Source: JAWRCU01 sp033542235
Lineage (GTDB): Bacteria; Pseudomonadota; Alphaproteobacteria; Rhizobiales; Rhizobiaceae
NCBI RefSeq assembly: GCF_033542235.1
Contig: NZ_JAWRCU010000004.1
Span: forward strand, 248,001 to 312,000
DNA length: 64,000 nucleotides
Reading direction: 5' to 3'
Shown: piece by piece, positions 11,658 through 19,892 of the stretch
Layout: each line of letters begins with the position of its first letter
Position numbering within the stretch: position 1 is the stretch's first letter
The notes under the pieces: model-generated
What the model saw: only the letters and a program-made list of their open reading frames with translations
Database searches by the model: none
What the model was told of the DNA's origin: nothing
Program-made: the position numbers and the translations under genes

Positions 11658-12671
11658 CTACCGTTCGCCGATCTTGACCAGCATCTTGCCGATATTCTCG
11701 CCGGAGAACAGGCCGAGGAACGCCTTCGGCGCGTTTTCGAGGCCCTCGACGACCGTGTCGCGCGTTTTGATCTGGCCTTGCGCGATCCAGCCGCTCATCT
11801 CGCGAATGAAGTTCGGCCGGAGGTCGGCGTGATCGAGGATGATGAAGCCCTGCATGGTAAGCCTTTTTCCGATGAACATCGCGAGATTGCGCGGGCCCGG
11901 AGACGGAGTCTCGTCATTGTACCGCGCGATCATCCCGCAGATGATCAGCCGGGCGTAGAGCCTGGTTGCATCGATGGCGGCTTCGAGATGGCTGCCGCCG
12001 ACATTGTCGAAATAGACGTCGATACCTTCAGGAGCGGCCGAAGCGAGCGCCTCGGTCAAATTGCCAGCGGTCTTGTAATTGATGACGGCATCGGCGCCGA
12101 GATCCTCCTTGACCCACCGCGCCTTTTCCTCCGAGCCGACCGAGCCGATGACGCGGGCGCCCTTGAGCTTGGCGATCTGGACGGCCATCGAGCCGACGGC
12201 ACCGGCTGCGGCCGAAACGAATACCGTCTCGCCTTTCCGGAGCTTGGCGAAATGAAGGAGCCCGGCATGGGCCGTCTCTCCGGGCACGCCCAGCGCGCCG
12301 AGCCAGGCTTCGAGCGGGATGGAAGACGGCTCGATCCCTCGGGCAGTTTTGGCATCGATCACCGCGTAATCGCGCCAGCCCGCGAAATGGGTGACCACAT
12401 CGCCGGGCTTGAACCTTGCATCGCGTGACTGCTCGACGACGCCGACGGCTGCTCCTTCGAGCGGCTGCCCAAGCTGAAATGGGGCGATGTAACTTGGGCG
12501 GTCGGTCATGCGGCCGCGCATGTAGGGGTCGACGGACATCCAGAGCGTCCTGACCAGCAGCTGGCCGTCGGCCGGATCGGCGAGGCGGCGCTCGACGAAT
12601 TCGAAATTTTCCGGACCGGGCATGCCGGAAGGACGGCTTTTCAGGTGGATTTCGTGCGCTGTAACGGGCAT
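11658..12671 (-). CDS. NADP-dependent MDR-family oxidoreductase
   Basis: A 337-residue zinc-free medium-chain dehydrogenase/reductase of the CurA/YncB/prostaglandin-reductase type. The Rossmann motif AAAGAVGS lies near residue 155, and the N-terminal GroES-like part carries MSVDPYMRGRM, typical of this subfamily. Members reduce the double bond of alpha,beta-unsaturated aldehydes and ketones using NADPH, a detoxification job. It is divergent from the TetR gene at 12792 and an operator-like dyad lies between them, so it is probably repressed by that regulator until a reactive substrate appears. Confidence 0.94.
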   Translation of the reverse strand: MPVTAHEIHLKSRPSGMPGPENFEFVERRLADPADGQLLVRTLWMSVDPYMRGRMTDRPSYIAPFQLGQPLEGAAVGVVEQSRDARFKPGDVVTHFAGWRDYAVIDAKTARGIEPSSIPLEAWLGALGVPGETAHAGLLHFAKLRKGETVFVSAAAGAVGSMAVQIAKLKGARVIGSVGSEEKARWVKEDLGADAVINYKTAGNLTEALASAAPEGIDVYFDNVGGSHLEAAIDATRLYARLIICGMIARYNDETPSPGPRNLAMFIGKRLTMQGFIILDHADLRPNFIREMSGWIAQGQIKTRDTVVEGLENAPKAFLGLFSGENIGKMLVKIGER

Positions 12672-12701
12672 GAAGAAGCTCCTATATGAGCACTTACGGC
12701 A

Positions 12702-12726
12702 AGTAACCTACCATAAGTAAGTTACT
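12702..12726. promoter_or_regulatory. Operator-like inverted repeat between MDR reductase and TetR
   Basis: Perfect 6-bp arms AGTAAC (12702-12707) and GTTACT (12721-12726) flank a 13-bp centre. The dyad sits in the 120-bp AT-richer gap between two divergent genes, immediately upstream of the oxidoreductase start. This is where a TetR dimer would block both promoters. Binding is inferred from position and symmetry. Confidence 0.5.
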
Positions 12727-12791
12727 GATGGTAATATGCTCCACGAGAGAGTGGCGTCAAGCGACAGGTAGGTGACGCCACGGAATATTGA

Positions 12792-13397
12792 ATGAGCGGA
12801 TCGGTCATTAAAAAACTGCCCAAGGCCGCGCGGCGCGAGCAGCTGTTGGAAACCGCGCAGGCGATCATGAGCGAGGAAGGCACGGATGCGCTGACGCTAG
12901 GTTACGTCGCCGAGCGCGCCGGGGTGAGCAAGCCGATCGCCTATGAGCATTTCGGCACGCGTGCCGGCCTCCTGATCGCGCTCTGCAGCGACTATGATCA
13001 GCGGCAGATGCAGGCGCAGCGCAAGGCCATCGAGGCCGGCGGCGAGACGCTGCAAGACGTCGCTGCGATCTTCGCGTCGTCCTATGTGAGCTGCGTTCTC
13101 GACATGGGTCCCGCAATGGGCGCCGCCTTCGCGGCGCTCTCCGCGACGGAGGAGACGGCCGATTTCCGGCAGTCGCTCAGACGCGGCTATGTCGTCCGGT
13201 ACCGCGAAGGGTTCGGCCGCGTGGTGAAGCTGCCCAGGAATGACGAGGCGATCTTCCTCGGCTTCCTCGGCGCGGCGGAGGCGCTGGCGCAGGACGCAGC
13301 GGCCCGCCGCATCTCGCGCGAGGAGGCGGTGGACGCGCTGTCGCGCATCTTCAGGGCGACGCTGGAGCGCTATCCCTCAAGAGGAAAGGCATCTTGA
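12792..13397 (+). CDS. TetR/AcrR-family regulator
   Basis: A 201-residue repressor. Residues about 10-58 form the TetR helix-turn-helix (RREQLLETAQAIMSEEGTDALTL, then ERAGVSKPIAYEHFGTRAGLL). The C-terminal part is the helical ligand-binding and dimer domain. It is divergent from the MDR oxidoreductase and very likely controls it and itself through the dyad at 12702-12726. Its 3' end overlaps the tail of the convergent ArsR-type gene by 47 bp. Confidence 0.93.
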   Translation: MSGSVIKKLPKAARREQLLETAQAIMSEEGTDALTLGYVAERAGVSKPIAYEHFGTRAGLLIALCSDYDQRQMQAQRKAIEAGGETLQDVAAIFASSYVSCVLDMGPAMGAAFAALSATEETADFRQSLRRGYVVRYREGFGRVVKLPRNDEAIFLGFLGAAEALAQDAAARRISREEAVDALSRIFRATLERYPSRGKAS

Positions 13398-13698
13398 TCG
13401 CACTGGCGATGACGGAATCGAGCAGCCCCGGGAATCGGGCGTCGAGGTCGGTCCGGCGCAGCGAGATGAAGCGGCTGGTGCCGCGCGTCTCGGCGCTGGT
13501 GATGCCAGCCTCCCTGAGCTTGGCCAGGTGATAGCTGAGGTTCGTCTTCGAGCCGAAGTCGAGAAACTGGCTGCAGTTCAGAGGCACGCCTTCATTGCGG
13601 GCGATGTAGCCGACGATCGCCAGGCGCGTGGGATCGCCGAGCGCGGTGAGCACGGTCGCGAGATCGATCTGATCGGCTGCGGGTTGAGGAAGCAACAT
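13351..13698 (-). CDS. ArsR-family winged-helix regulator
   Basis: A 115-residue protein with an ArsR-type winged helix (ALGDPTRLAIVGYIARNEGVPLNC, then KTNLSYHLAKLREAGI as recognition helix, then a wing TRGTSRFISLRRTDLD). No paired cysteines that would mark it as a metal sensor are seen; the single Cys follows LN. It is divergent from the MFS pump at 13952, and the arrangement suggests it represses that pump. The 3' end overlaps the TetR gene. Confidence 0.9.
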   Translation of the reverse strand: MLLPQPAADQIDLATVLTALGDPTRLAIVGYIARNEGVPLNCSQFLDFGSKTNLSYHLAKLREAGITSAETRGTSRFISLRRTDLDARFPGLLDSVIASAIKMPFLLRDSAPASP

Positions 13699-13922
13699 CG
13701 CGCAAAACTAACCGAAACGAACCGAGTTGCAATGCGCGGAGGCTATTCTAGCCCCATATTGCCGGGCTGGAACGGCCTGTCTCTTTTGGTCGGTCATTTC
13801 TTTCATGAAACCCGCATTCGCTTTCTTTCCAGGTCATGTCCCATCTCCTGACAAGAGGTTGACAGGAGACCAGGTACATAGTGGTCGCATCATATTGACA
13901 GATGAGCCCGCTTGTCCAATTG

Positions 13923-13938
13923 TTCAATAACTTTTGAA
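13923..13938. promoter_or_regulatory. Inverted repeat upstream of MFS gene
   Basis: TTCAA (13923-13927) and TTGAA (13934-13938) form a short dyad with a 6-bp centre, just ahead of the ribosome site and start of the MFS gene. A TTGACA hexamer is at 13895-13900. It is a candidate site for the divergently encoded ArsR protein. The arms are short, so chance occurrence is possible. Confidence 0.3.
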
Positions 13939-13951
13939 TAAAGGATTTGCC

Positions 13952-15130
13952 ATGGACGGACGACTTATCTGGCTCGCGACCGGGGCCTTCTCGACGAGCA
14001 TGGTGGCCTTCGTGTTCGCCGGGCTTCTGCCGCTGATTTCCGTTTCGGCCAAGGTTTCCATTTCGGAGGCCGGCCACCTGGTGACCGCCTATTCGCTTGC
14101 CTATGCGATCGGCACACCGATCCTCGCCACACTCACCGGTGCCGCCGACCGCAAGCGCGTCATTGCCGGGGCGCTCCTGCTCTTCCTGATCGGCAACGCG
14201 ACGGCGGCGGCAAGCAATTCCTTTGTCATGCTCACGGCCGCGCAGATCATAATGGGTGCTGCAGCAGGCCTTTATGCGTCGACCGCGCAGGCGACGGCCG
14301 TCATGCTTGCCGGGGTCGAGCATCGCGCCAAGGCGGTGGCGACCGTGGTCGGTGGCACGACGATCGCGGTGGCGCTCGGCGCGCCGCTCGGCTCCCTGAT
14401 CGGCAACATAGCCGGCTGGCGTGCGAGCTTCCTGTTCGTTGGCCTCGTGGCACTGCTCTGTGCCGGCGCGCTGTCGCTGCGCTTGCCCCGCGGCCTGCCC
14501 GGCGTGAAGCTGACGCTTGCAGAGCGCGTGCTGACGATCGCCAAGCCGGGCGTCCTGCCGGCGCTGATTGTCACCTACCTCTATCTCACCGGCGCTTTCG
14601 TCGTGATCTGCTACATGGCACCGCTGGCGACGGACGGTGCCGGCATGCCGGTCACGATGGTGCCGGCGATGATGCTCGCCTTCGGCATCGGGGCGGTGGT
14701 CGGCAACTATCTCAGCGGCCGGCTCTCCGATCGGCTGGGCGCCACCCGCGTCGTGGTGTTCTCGCTCACTGCGGCATCGACGATCTGCATCATTGTTTCG
14801 CTGATCCTGAAGCTGCTGCCGTCGACGATTGCCGGGCCTCTGCTGATCGCCGTCATGGTGCCGTGGGGCATTGTCGGCTGGACCTTTCCGCCGGCGCAGG
14901 CAAGCCGCCTGGTCGCGCTGGCGCCCGAGCTCACCAACCTGACGCTGCCGCTCAACATGTCTGCCATGTATTTCGGTATTGCTTCGGGGAGCTTTCTCGG
15001 CGGACAGGTGCTGAAACATGCACCGGCTTCCGAACTCGGCATGGTCGCCGCGGTCTTCCCGCTGATCGCGCTTGTTGCGCTCTACGCCCATGCGCGGCTG
15101 CGCAAACCTGCCCTCGCTGCGGGCGAGTAA
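13952..15130 (+). CDS. MFS transporter (DHA1-type efflux pump)
   Basis: A 392-residue integral membrane protein with about 12 hydrophobic segments and the MFS loop motif after TM2 (LTGAADRKRVI). It belongs to the DHA1/arabinose-efflux-like group that exports drugs or sugars by proton antiport. ATG 13952 is chosen because AAAGGA lies six bases before it; a TTG at 13934 would add six codons without its own site. Divergent from the ArsR gene, which probably regulates it. A hairpin at 15158-15184 follows. Confidence 0.92.
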   Translation: MDGRLIWLATGAFSTSMVAFVFAGLLPLISVSAKVSISEAGHLVTAYSLAYAIGTPILATLTGAADRKRVIAGALLLFLIGNATAAASNSFVMLTAAQIIMGAAAGLYASTAQATAVMLAGVEHRAKAVATVVGGTTIAVALGAPLGSLIGNIAGWRASFLFVGLVALLCAGALSLRLPRGLPGVKLTLAERVLTIAKPGVLPALIVTYLYLTGAFVVICYMAPLATDGAGMPVTMVPAMMLAFGIGAVVGNYLSGRLSDRLGATRVVVFSLTAASTICIIVSLILKLLPSTIAGPLLIAVMVPWGIVGWTFPPAQASRLVALAPELTNLTLPLNMSAMYFGIASGSFLGGQVLKHAPASELGMVAAVFPLIALVALYAHARLRKPALAAGE

Positions 15131-15157
15131 GGCTGGACCGCAGCACCTTTCCACGAT

Positions 15158-15184
15158 CGGCGGCCTCCCTTTCCGGGGCCGCCG
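15158..15184 (+). terminator. Hairpin after MFS gene
   Basis: Perfect 8-bp GC arms cggcggcc (15158-15165) and ggccgccg (15177-15184) lie 28 bp after the MFS stop. There is no strong T run, so termination would be weak or Rho-assisted. Confidence 0.45.
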
Positions 15185-15267
15185 CATCTTATGGGTTGGA
15201 ATTCTTGGTAAAGCGACCTTGAGCGTCGATCCCCCATCGGCGCGCAGGAATCCGCAGGCGGAGGATC

Positions 15268-16215
15268 GTGCGGCACTCGTACGTCTATTCGCGCGGCACG
15301 CCGCAGGTGAGGGACGCGCTGGAAACGATGCGCCTTGCGCGTGGTCTCACGCAGGCCGAATTCGAAGCCGCGCCCTTCTGCTACACGGCGATCAACACCA
15401 ATTCGCCGCGCCAGCTCGACGTGCCAGGGCATCATCGATTTCGCGCACGCCGGCCAAGTCTCGGTTATCACCCCGTTCACGCTTTCGGGCGCGATGGCGC
15501 CGGTGACGATCGCCGGGGCGCTGGCGCTGCAGCATGCGGAAGCGCTGGCCGGCATCGTGCTTGCGCAGCTCGCGCGGCCGGGCGCGCCGGTGGTCTACGG
15601 CTCGTTCACCTCGAACGTGGACATGAAGTCAGGCGCGCCGGCCTTCGGCACGCCGGAATTCGTCAAGGGCGCCTTCGGCGCAGGCCAGCTCGCTCGTCAT
15701 ATCGGGCTGCCATGGCGCGGCTCGGCAGCAACCGCTTCCAACATGCCGGACGGGCAGTCAGTCTACGAGTTCCTGTTCTCGGCCTGGGATCGATCCCGGG
15801 CGGCGTCAACATGATGCTCCACGCCGCCGGCTGGCTCGAGGGCGGGCTCACCGCCTCGCTGGAGAAGTTCATCCTCGACATCGAGATGCTGCAGAATTTC
15901 GCCGAGATCTTCCAGCCTCTCGATGCGAGTGACGCCGAAATCGGCTTCGACGCGCTGACCGAGGTCGATCCCGGTGGTCACTTCTTTGCGGCGCAGCACA
16001 CGATGTCGCGATACCAGAACGCCTTCTACTCACCGCTCGTCTCCGACTGGCGCAACTACGGCCAGTGGAGCGAAAGCGGCGCGAGGGGCGCGGTCCAGCG
16101 TGCCAACACGATCTGGAAGGAGCGGCTTGCCCGCTTCAAGCCACCGCCCCTCGAGGAAAGCCGGCGCGAGGCGCTTGCCGACTTCGTTGCGCGGCGGACA
16201 AGCGAAGGTGGGGCG
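15268..16215 (+). pseudogene. Trimethylamine methyltransferase (MttB family) pseudogene
   Basis: MttB-family sequence is spread over two frames. 15268 to about 15423 gives ALETMRLARGLTQAEF and YTAINTNSPRQLD. The next frame, about 15424-15790, gives QGIIDFAHAGQVSVITPFTL and GAPVVYGSFTSNVDMKSGAP. The first frame then resumes with HAAGWLEGGLTASLEKFILD and DPGGHFFAAQHTMSRYQ to about 16215. At least two frameshifts and loss of roughly the first 150-190 residues make it non-functional. In intact relatives the enzyme moves a methyl group from trimethylamine or a betaine to a corrinoid protein. No corrinoid protein gene is nearby. Confidence 0.88.
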
Positions 16216-16275
16216 TTCGGAATCGTGAGATTTGCCCTGCTGTGCACGCGCTCTGCCGCACACCAGCGGGTCCGA

Positions 16276-16323
16276 CGCCCCTCGGCAAGCTCGCCCCTCG
16301 GCAAGCTCGCCCCTCGGCACGCT
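16276..16323 (+). repeat. 16-bp tandem repeat, three copies
   Basis: The unit cgcccctcggcaagct occurs at 16276-16291, 16292-16307 and, with one change, 16308-16323. It lies in the non-coding stretch between the MttB pseudogene and the methyltransferase 3' end. Looks like slippage in decaying sequence. Confidence 0.85.
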
Positions 16324-16341
16324 TGGGGTCGGCCGCCTTCC

Positions 16342-17067
16342 TCAACAAGGAGTGGGGGCGAGCGTTCGAACCGGCCGAGCGCGGAAGGTCATGCGCGCTG
16401 GATTGTGCTCAATGTTGCTAGGGAGCCGCTCGGCCGAGTAGCCAGCGGCGCGGAGCTTCTCGATGAAGGCAGCCTCGGTATATTGGGAGAGACCGAGCTG
16501 CTTGCGCAGCGCGCCGTAGCCCGAGGTCGCGCTGTGCGCAAGGCCGAGTAACGCTGCAAAGAGGAAGCCGTGCCTGGCAGCATAGCGGAGCAGCGCCCCA
16601 ACGTCGCTCAGCGCGCCGACGGTCGGCGGGATGACATCGGCGACGACGAGTACGCCACGAGGCGAAAGCAGGCGGCGCCATAGGACCAGAAGCCGGTCCA
16701 GCTCTCCGGACGTCAGATACTGTACCAGCGAGTTGGCGACGATGAGATCGAAGTCAGCGTCCGGCAGCTTTGCCACCTCTTCCGGCGATAGCACTTCGAT
16801 GCGCGGCTCGCCTGCGAAGCGGGTGGAGAGCGCTTCCCGGACCGTGGGCGCGGAATCGCTCAGGACAAACCGTGCGGCCTTCCGGGCAACGCGGTCTGCA
16901 TGGATTGCCTCGCCGCAGCCGTAGTCAAGGACGCGCGCGGCCGGGCAGCGGACCATCGCCGCGATCTGGTCGGCAACGTCGCCGTAATGCACGTCCTTGT
17001 GACGCGCGTTGACGTAGATCGAATGGTCCGAATCCCAGAATGAGCGCCAGTCGTCGAGCCTACCCAT
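16342..17067 (-). CDS. Class I SAM-dependent methyltransferase
   Basis: A 241-residue Rossmann-fold methyltransferase. Motif I is VLDYGCGEAIHADRVA, followed by FVLSDSAP, and the motif IV region is FDLIVANSLVQYL. The long C-terminal helical part resembles enzymes acting on lipids or small molecules. The substrate is unknown. The ATG at 17067 is preferred because TTGGAG lies directly upstream. An in-frame ATG at 17148 would begin inside a repeat-like element (17085-17142) and adds an atypical N-terminus. It borders the exopolysaccharide locus and may modify its product, but this is only positional. Confidence 0.85.
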   Translation of the reverse strand: MGRLDDWRSFWDSDHSIYVNARHKDVHYGDVADQIAAMVRCPAARVLDYGCGEAIHADRVARKAARFVLSDSAPTVREALSTRFAGEPRIEVLSPEEVAKLPDADFDLIVANSLVQYLTSGELDRLLVLWRRLLSPRGVLVVADVIPPTVGALSDVGALLRYAARHGFLFAALLGLAHSATSGYGALRKQLGLSQYTEAAFIEKLRAAGYSAERLPSNIEHNPARMTFRARPVRTLAPTPC

Positions 17068-17084
17068 CACGTCTCCAACGCCTT

Positions 17085-17142
17085 CGAGCAGATGAATGGG
17101 ACGGAGCCATTCATCCTGCCCTAACTCTTTGTTTTGTCGCAT
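17085..17142. repeat. Dispersed repeat, copy 1 (related to 58708-58770)
   Basis: The minus strand here reads caaaacaaagagttagggca then ggatgaatgg, with an imperfect inverted repeat around atgaatgg/ccattcat. The same order of elements occurs at 58708-58770, where the stem is perfect. It lies at the 5' side of the methyltransferase gene and probably forms part of its leader. Confidence 0.6.
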
Positions 17143-17463
17143 AGCCACATCAGAAATGTCTTTAACTTGTTGCTACACCGAGCGTCGGTTCGTGAGCATG
17201 CCCCAGGGCGCAAGAGTCGGGCCAATACCAAAGGCATGTGGGTAGGCGTCATCGCGCGCGCCAGTCAGGAGGTGCTGTGCCACCACCTTGTTTGCACGAG
17301 TCACGAACAATGTGGCGTGGTCCGACTTGACAAACGCGCCGAGCCCGCCACCTGCCCATCCAACCGAAAAACCTTCGACAGTGACGGCTGCTTGCAGTAG
17401 TTTTCGGCAGGTTGGCCGCCCGGCCGCGGGATGTGGCGGCAAGGCATAACAAGAGGTTCCGTC
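17143..17463. other. Gap with possible gene remnant on minus strand
   Basis: About 320 bp without a clear gene between the methyltransferase and zinc-peptidase genes. The minus strand is open from within the peptidase gene to a stop at 17173, and its last 50 codons (VKSDHATLFVTRANKVVAQH and following) read like real protein. It has no start or ribosome site of its own, and I cannot name a family. It could be the decayed end of a lost gene. The last 30 bp hold the ribosome site of the downstream gene. Confidence 0.35.
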
Positions 17464-18384
17464 ATGCTTTGGAAAGGCCGCCGGCAAAGCGACAATATCG
17501 AAGACGTGCGCGACCAGAGCGGCGGCGGGTTTCCAGGCGGCTTTGGCCGCAACAGCGGCGGACCGGTTCGAATCCCGATCGGCAGCGGGTCCCGCGGGGG
17601 CCTCAGCATCGGCACCATCATCATCCTGATCGTTCTCTATTTCGGCGCGAAAGCTCTGTTCGGCGTCGATCTGCTGCAAATACTCTCCGGCGAGGGGCCC
17701 GGCAGCCAGCCCGGCTATGGCAACTCGGTGAGCAATTCGGCGAATGACGACGAGATGAAGCAGTTCGTGGCCACGGTGCTCGCCGAAACCGAAGACACCT
17801 GGAGCGGCATTTTCCAGTCGATGGGCAAGACCTACGAAAAGCCGAAGCTGGTGCTCTTCGGCGGCAGCTGGAACTCGGCTTGCGGCTCCGCGTCTGCGGC
17901 TTCGGGTCCGTTCTATTGCCCAAACGACCGCAAGGTCTATCTGGACATGGCCTTCTTCCAGCAGCTTTCGAAACAGTTCGGTGCGTCCGGCGAATTCGCG
18001 GATGCCTATGTGATTGCCCATGAGGTGGGACATCACGTTCAAAACCTCACTGGCATCCTGCCGAAATTCAATCAGATGCGGCAGCATATGAGCGAGGCAC
18101 AGGCCAACCAGATGTCGGTCCGTGTCGAGCTGCAGGCCGACTGCCTGGCCGGCATCTGGGGGCACTACACCGAGCAGAAAGGCCTTCTCGAGAAGGGCGA
18201 TCTGGAAGATGCGCTGAATGCCGCCCAGCAGATCGGCGACGACACGCTGCAGAAGCGGGCGCAGGGCTATGTCGTTCCGGAGAGCTTCAACCACGGCACC
18301 TCGAAGCAGCGGGTGACCTGGTTCAAGCGCGGCTTCGACAGCGGCAAACTTGCCGACTGCGACACGTTCAACAATCCGGTGTGA
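17464..18384 (+). CDS. Neutral zinc metallopeptidase, YpfJ/KPN_02809 family
   Basis: A 306-residue membrane-anchored protein. A short Gly/Arg-rich cytoplasmic head (residues 1-45) is followed by one transmembrane segment (GTIIILIVLYFGAKALFGV). A periplasmic zinc-peptidase-like domain comes next, with HEVGHH and a downstream VELQADCLAGIWGH that supplies the third ligand. ATG 17464 follows AAGAGG at a good distance; an earlier in-frame ATG at 17431 lacks one. Physiological substrates of this family are not known. The gene stands alone. Confidence 0.92.
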   Translation: MLWKGRRQSDNIEDVRDQSGGGFPGGFGRNSGGPVRIPIGSGSRGGLSIGTIIILIVLYFGAKALFGVDLLQILSGEGPGSQPGYGNSVSNSANDDEMKQFVATVLAETEDTWSGIFQSMGKTYEKPKLVLFGGSWNSACGSASAASGPFYCPNDRKVYLDMAFFQQLSKQFGASGEFADAYVIAHEVGHHVQNLTGILPKFNQMRQHMSEAQANQMSVRVELQADCLAGIWGHYTEQKGLLEKGDLEDALNAAQQIGDDTLQKRAQGYVVPESFNHGTSKQRVTWFKRGFDSGKLADCDTFNNPV

Positions 18385-18994
18385 TGCCGCGTTAGCGGTC
18401 GTTCAATCTGCGAGAAAAACGGCGGGCGATTCCGACGAGGATTCGCGACCCATGGTGGCGGCGGGGTGCCTGTCGGCAGCAACGCTCGATTAAGCTTATG
18501 AAAAAAAACCGAATGTCTCCCGCTGAAGGGGACATTTTGCGCAGAAGTAATTCAAGCTTTTGAAAGGTAACTGCGTCTAAGCCGCCGAAATGAATTTTGT
18601 TCAAAATGCAAGATTACCGTCCAGGCAAAAGCTCTTGATCTTGTTCGGTACCAGGCTGGAGGGCTTAGCGCCAACCGAACAGGAGGGCGAAAATCCCGCC
18701 GCGGTATGCATCGCACCTGACAAAACTTCATGACGGGCGTGATGGACAGCGGTCGCACTTCTCCGCCGAACCGACGCGGCCCAACCGCACCCGGCTCATC
18801 GCATCTGATTGGCGCATCAATTCCGAGCTTCCGCGCTCGATAGTGCAGGATATCTAGGCCTTGCTGGACCTTACCCGCAAACAAATGCTGAAGCGCAGGA
18901 AGCTTGTCGACACTGGCGGGGCACGGACTTGTCGCAAGCCGGAGCCCCAGACTGATGGCTTCAAGCCGGGCAACGAATACGTGGATGCGATCGC
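18385..18994. other. 600-bp gap upstream of wecG-like gene
   Basis: No supported gene. An imperfect hairpin lies around 18512-18536 (tgtctcc / ggggaca). The plus strand is open from 18858 to a TGA at 18996-18998 that overlaps the ATG of the next gene as ATGA. A short peptide beginning MLKRRKLVDTGG could thus be translationally coupled to it, but it has no convincing ribosome site. The rest probably holds the promoter of the polysaccharide locus. Confidence 0.4.
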
Positions 18995-19801
18995 ATGAAC
19001 GAACCCGAATTCGTGTGGGCCAGCCATGGTTTGCTGGCCTCGCGACGGCGCGAATTCCTGTCTGCGCCGATTCACGCGCTGACGATGGTCGAGACTATGG
19101 AGCTCGCCGATGAGGCGATGCGGCTGAAACGGCCGCTGCATCATGTCGTCGTCAATGTCGCCAAGATCGTCAACATGCGCAAGAACAACGAACTCTATGA
19201 AGATGTGGCGACGGCCGACGTGGTCAACGTCGACGGCAAAGGTGTGCTTTGGGGGGCGCGCCTTTGCGGCGTCGCCGTGCCGGAGCGCGTCAGCGGCGTC
19301 GATATCATGTTCAATCTGTTCAGCTTGTGCGAGGAGCGTGGCTACAAGCCATTCCTGCTCGGTGCTGAACAAGATGTCCTTGAAGGCGTCATTGACCGGC
19401 TTGGCAGGGATCATCCCAAGCTTGTCGTCGCCGGGGCACGAAACGGCTATTTCAAGGCAGAAGAAGAAGCGGCAATTGTGGCGCAGATCAACGCTTCGGA
19501 GGCGGACTGCCTCCTGGTCGCAATGCCCACACCGCGCAAGGAGCGTTTCACAAAACACTACCGCGCCGAATTACGTCCAAGCTTCGTGATGGGAGTGGGC
19601 GGTAGCTTCGACGTCTATAGCGGCAAGGTTGCGCGGGCGCCCAAGTTTATCCAGGCGATCGGGATGGAATGGCTGTTTCGAGTTGCACAGGAACCAAAAC
19701 GTTTGTGGCGCCGGTATTACGAAACCAACGCAGCCTATGCCCTGCTGCTGTCGCGCGAGTTGTGGGACCTGCGGCGCCGGCGTCGCGGCATAGCCCCGTA
19801 G
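18995..19801 (+). CDS. WecG/TagA/CpsF-family glycosyltransferase (GT26)
   Basis: A 268-residue cytosolic glycosyltransferase. Family features visible are the N-terminal HHVVVNVAKIVNMRKN, a DVVNVDGKGVLWGARL motif containing the catalytic Asp region, the EERGYKPFLLGAEQDVLEG nucleotide-sugar part, and the C-terminal MGVGGSFDVYSGKVARAPKF. The family adds N-acetylmannosamine or its uronic acid to an undecaprenyl-PP-linked sugar, normally the second step of a repeat unit. It is the first clear gene of the exopolysaccharide locus and is convergent with the flippase gene. Confidence 0.93.
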   Translation: MNEPEFVWASHGLLASRRREFLSAPIHALTMVETMELADEAMRLKRPLHHVVVNVAKIVNMRKNNELYEDVATADVVNVDGKGVLWGARLCGVAVPERVSGVDIMFNLFSLCEERGYKPFLLGAEQDVLEGVIDRLGRDHPKLVVAGARNGYFKAEEEAAIVAQINASEADCLLVAMPTPRKERFTKHYRAELRPSFVMGVGGSFDVYSGKVARAPKFIQAIGMEWLFRVAQEPKRLWRRYYETNAAYALLLSRELWDLRRRRRGIAP

Positions 19802-19892
19802 GCCGGCGCGAGCCGGCCTGGCTCGACGGAACTGTCGAGGATGATCGCAGCTATGGCTGGTCCGGGTTTCTTGCGGCTCCAATAGTGCGACA

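Noticed and set aside
13748..15187. 479-codon open frame antisense to the MFS gene
   Set aside because: Arg/His/Gln-rich with no motif; the MFS frame shows twelve membrane segments and a ribosome site.
17068..17148. Upstream ATG of the methyltransferase
   Set aside because: It lies at the end of a dispersed repeat and has no ribosome site, unlike ATG 17067.
17173..18294. 373-codon minus-strand frame across the zinc-peptidase gene
   Set aside because: Most of it is the shadow of the peptidase gene; only the last 50 codons look coding and are noted as a possible remnant.
18392..18884. Two minus-strand frames of 70 and 110 codons upstream of the WecG-like gene
   Set aside because: No ribosome site, no motif, and composition unlike the neighbouring genes.
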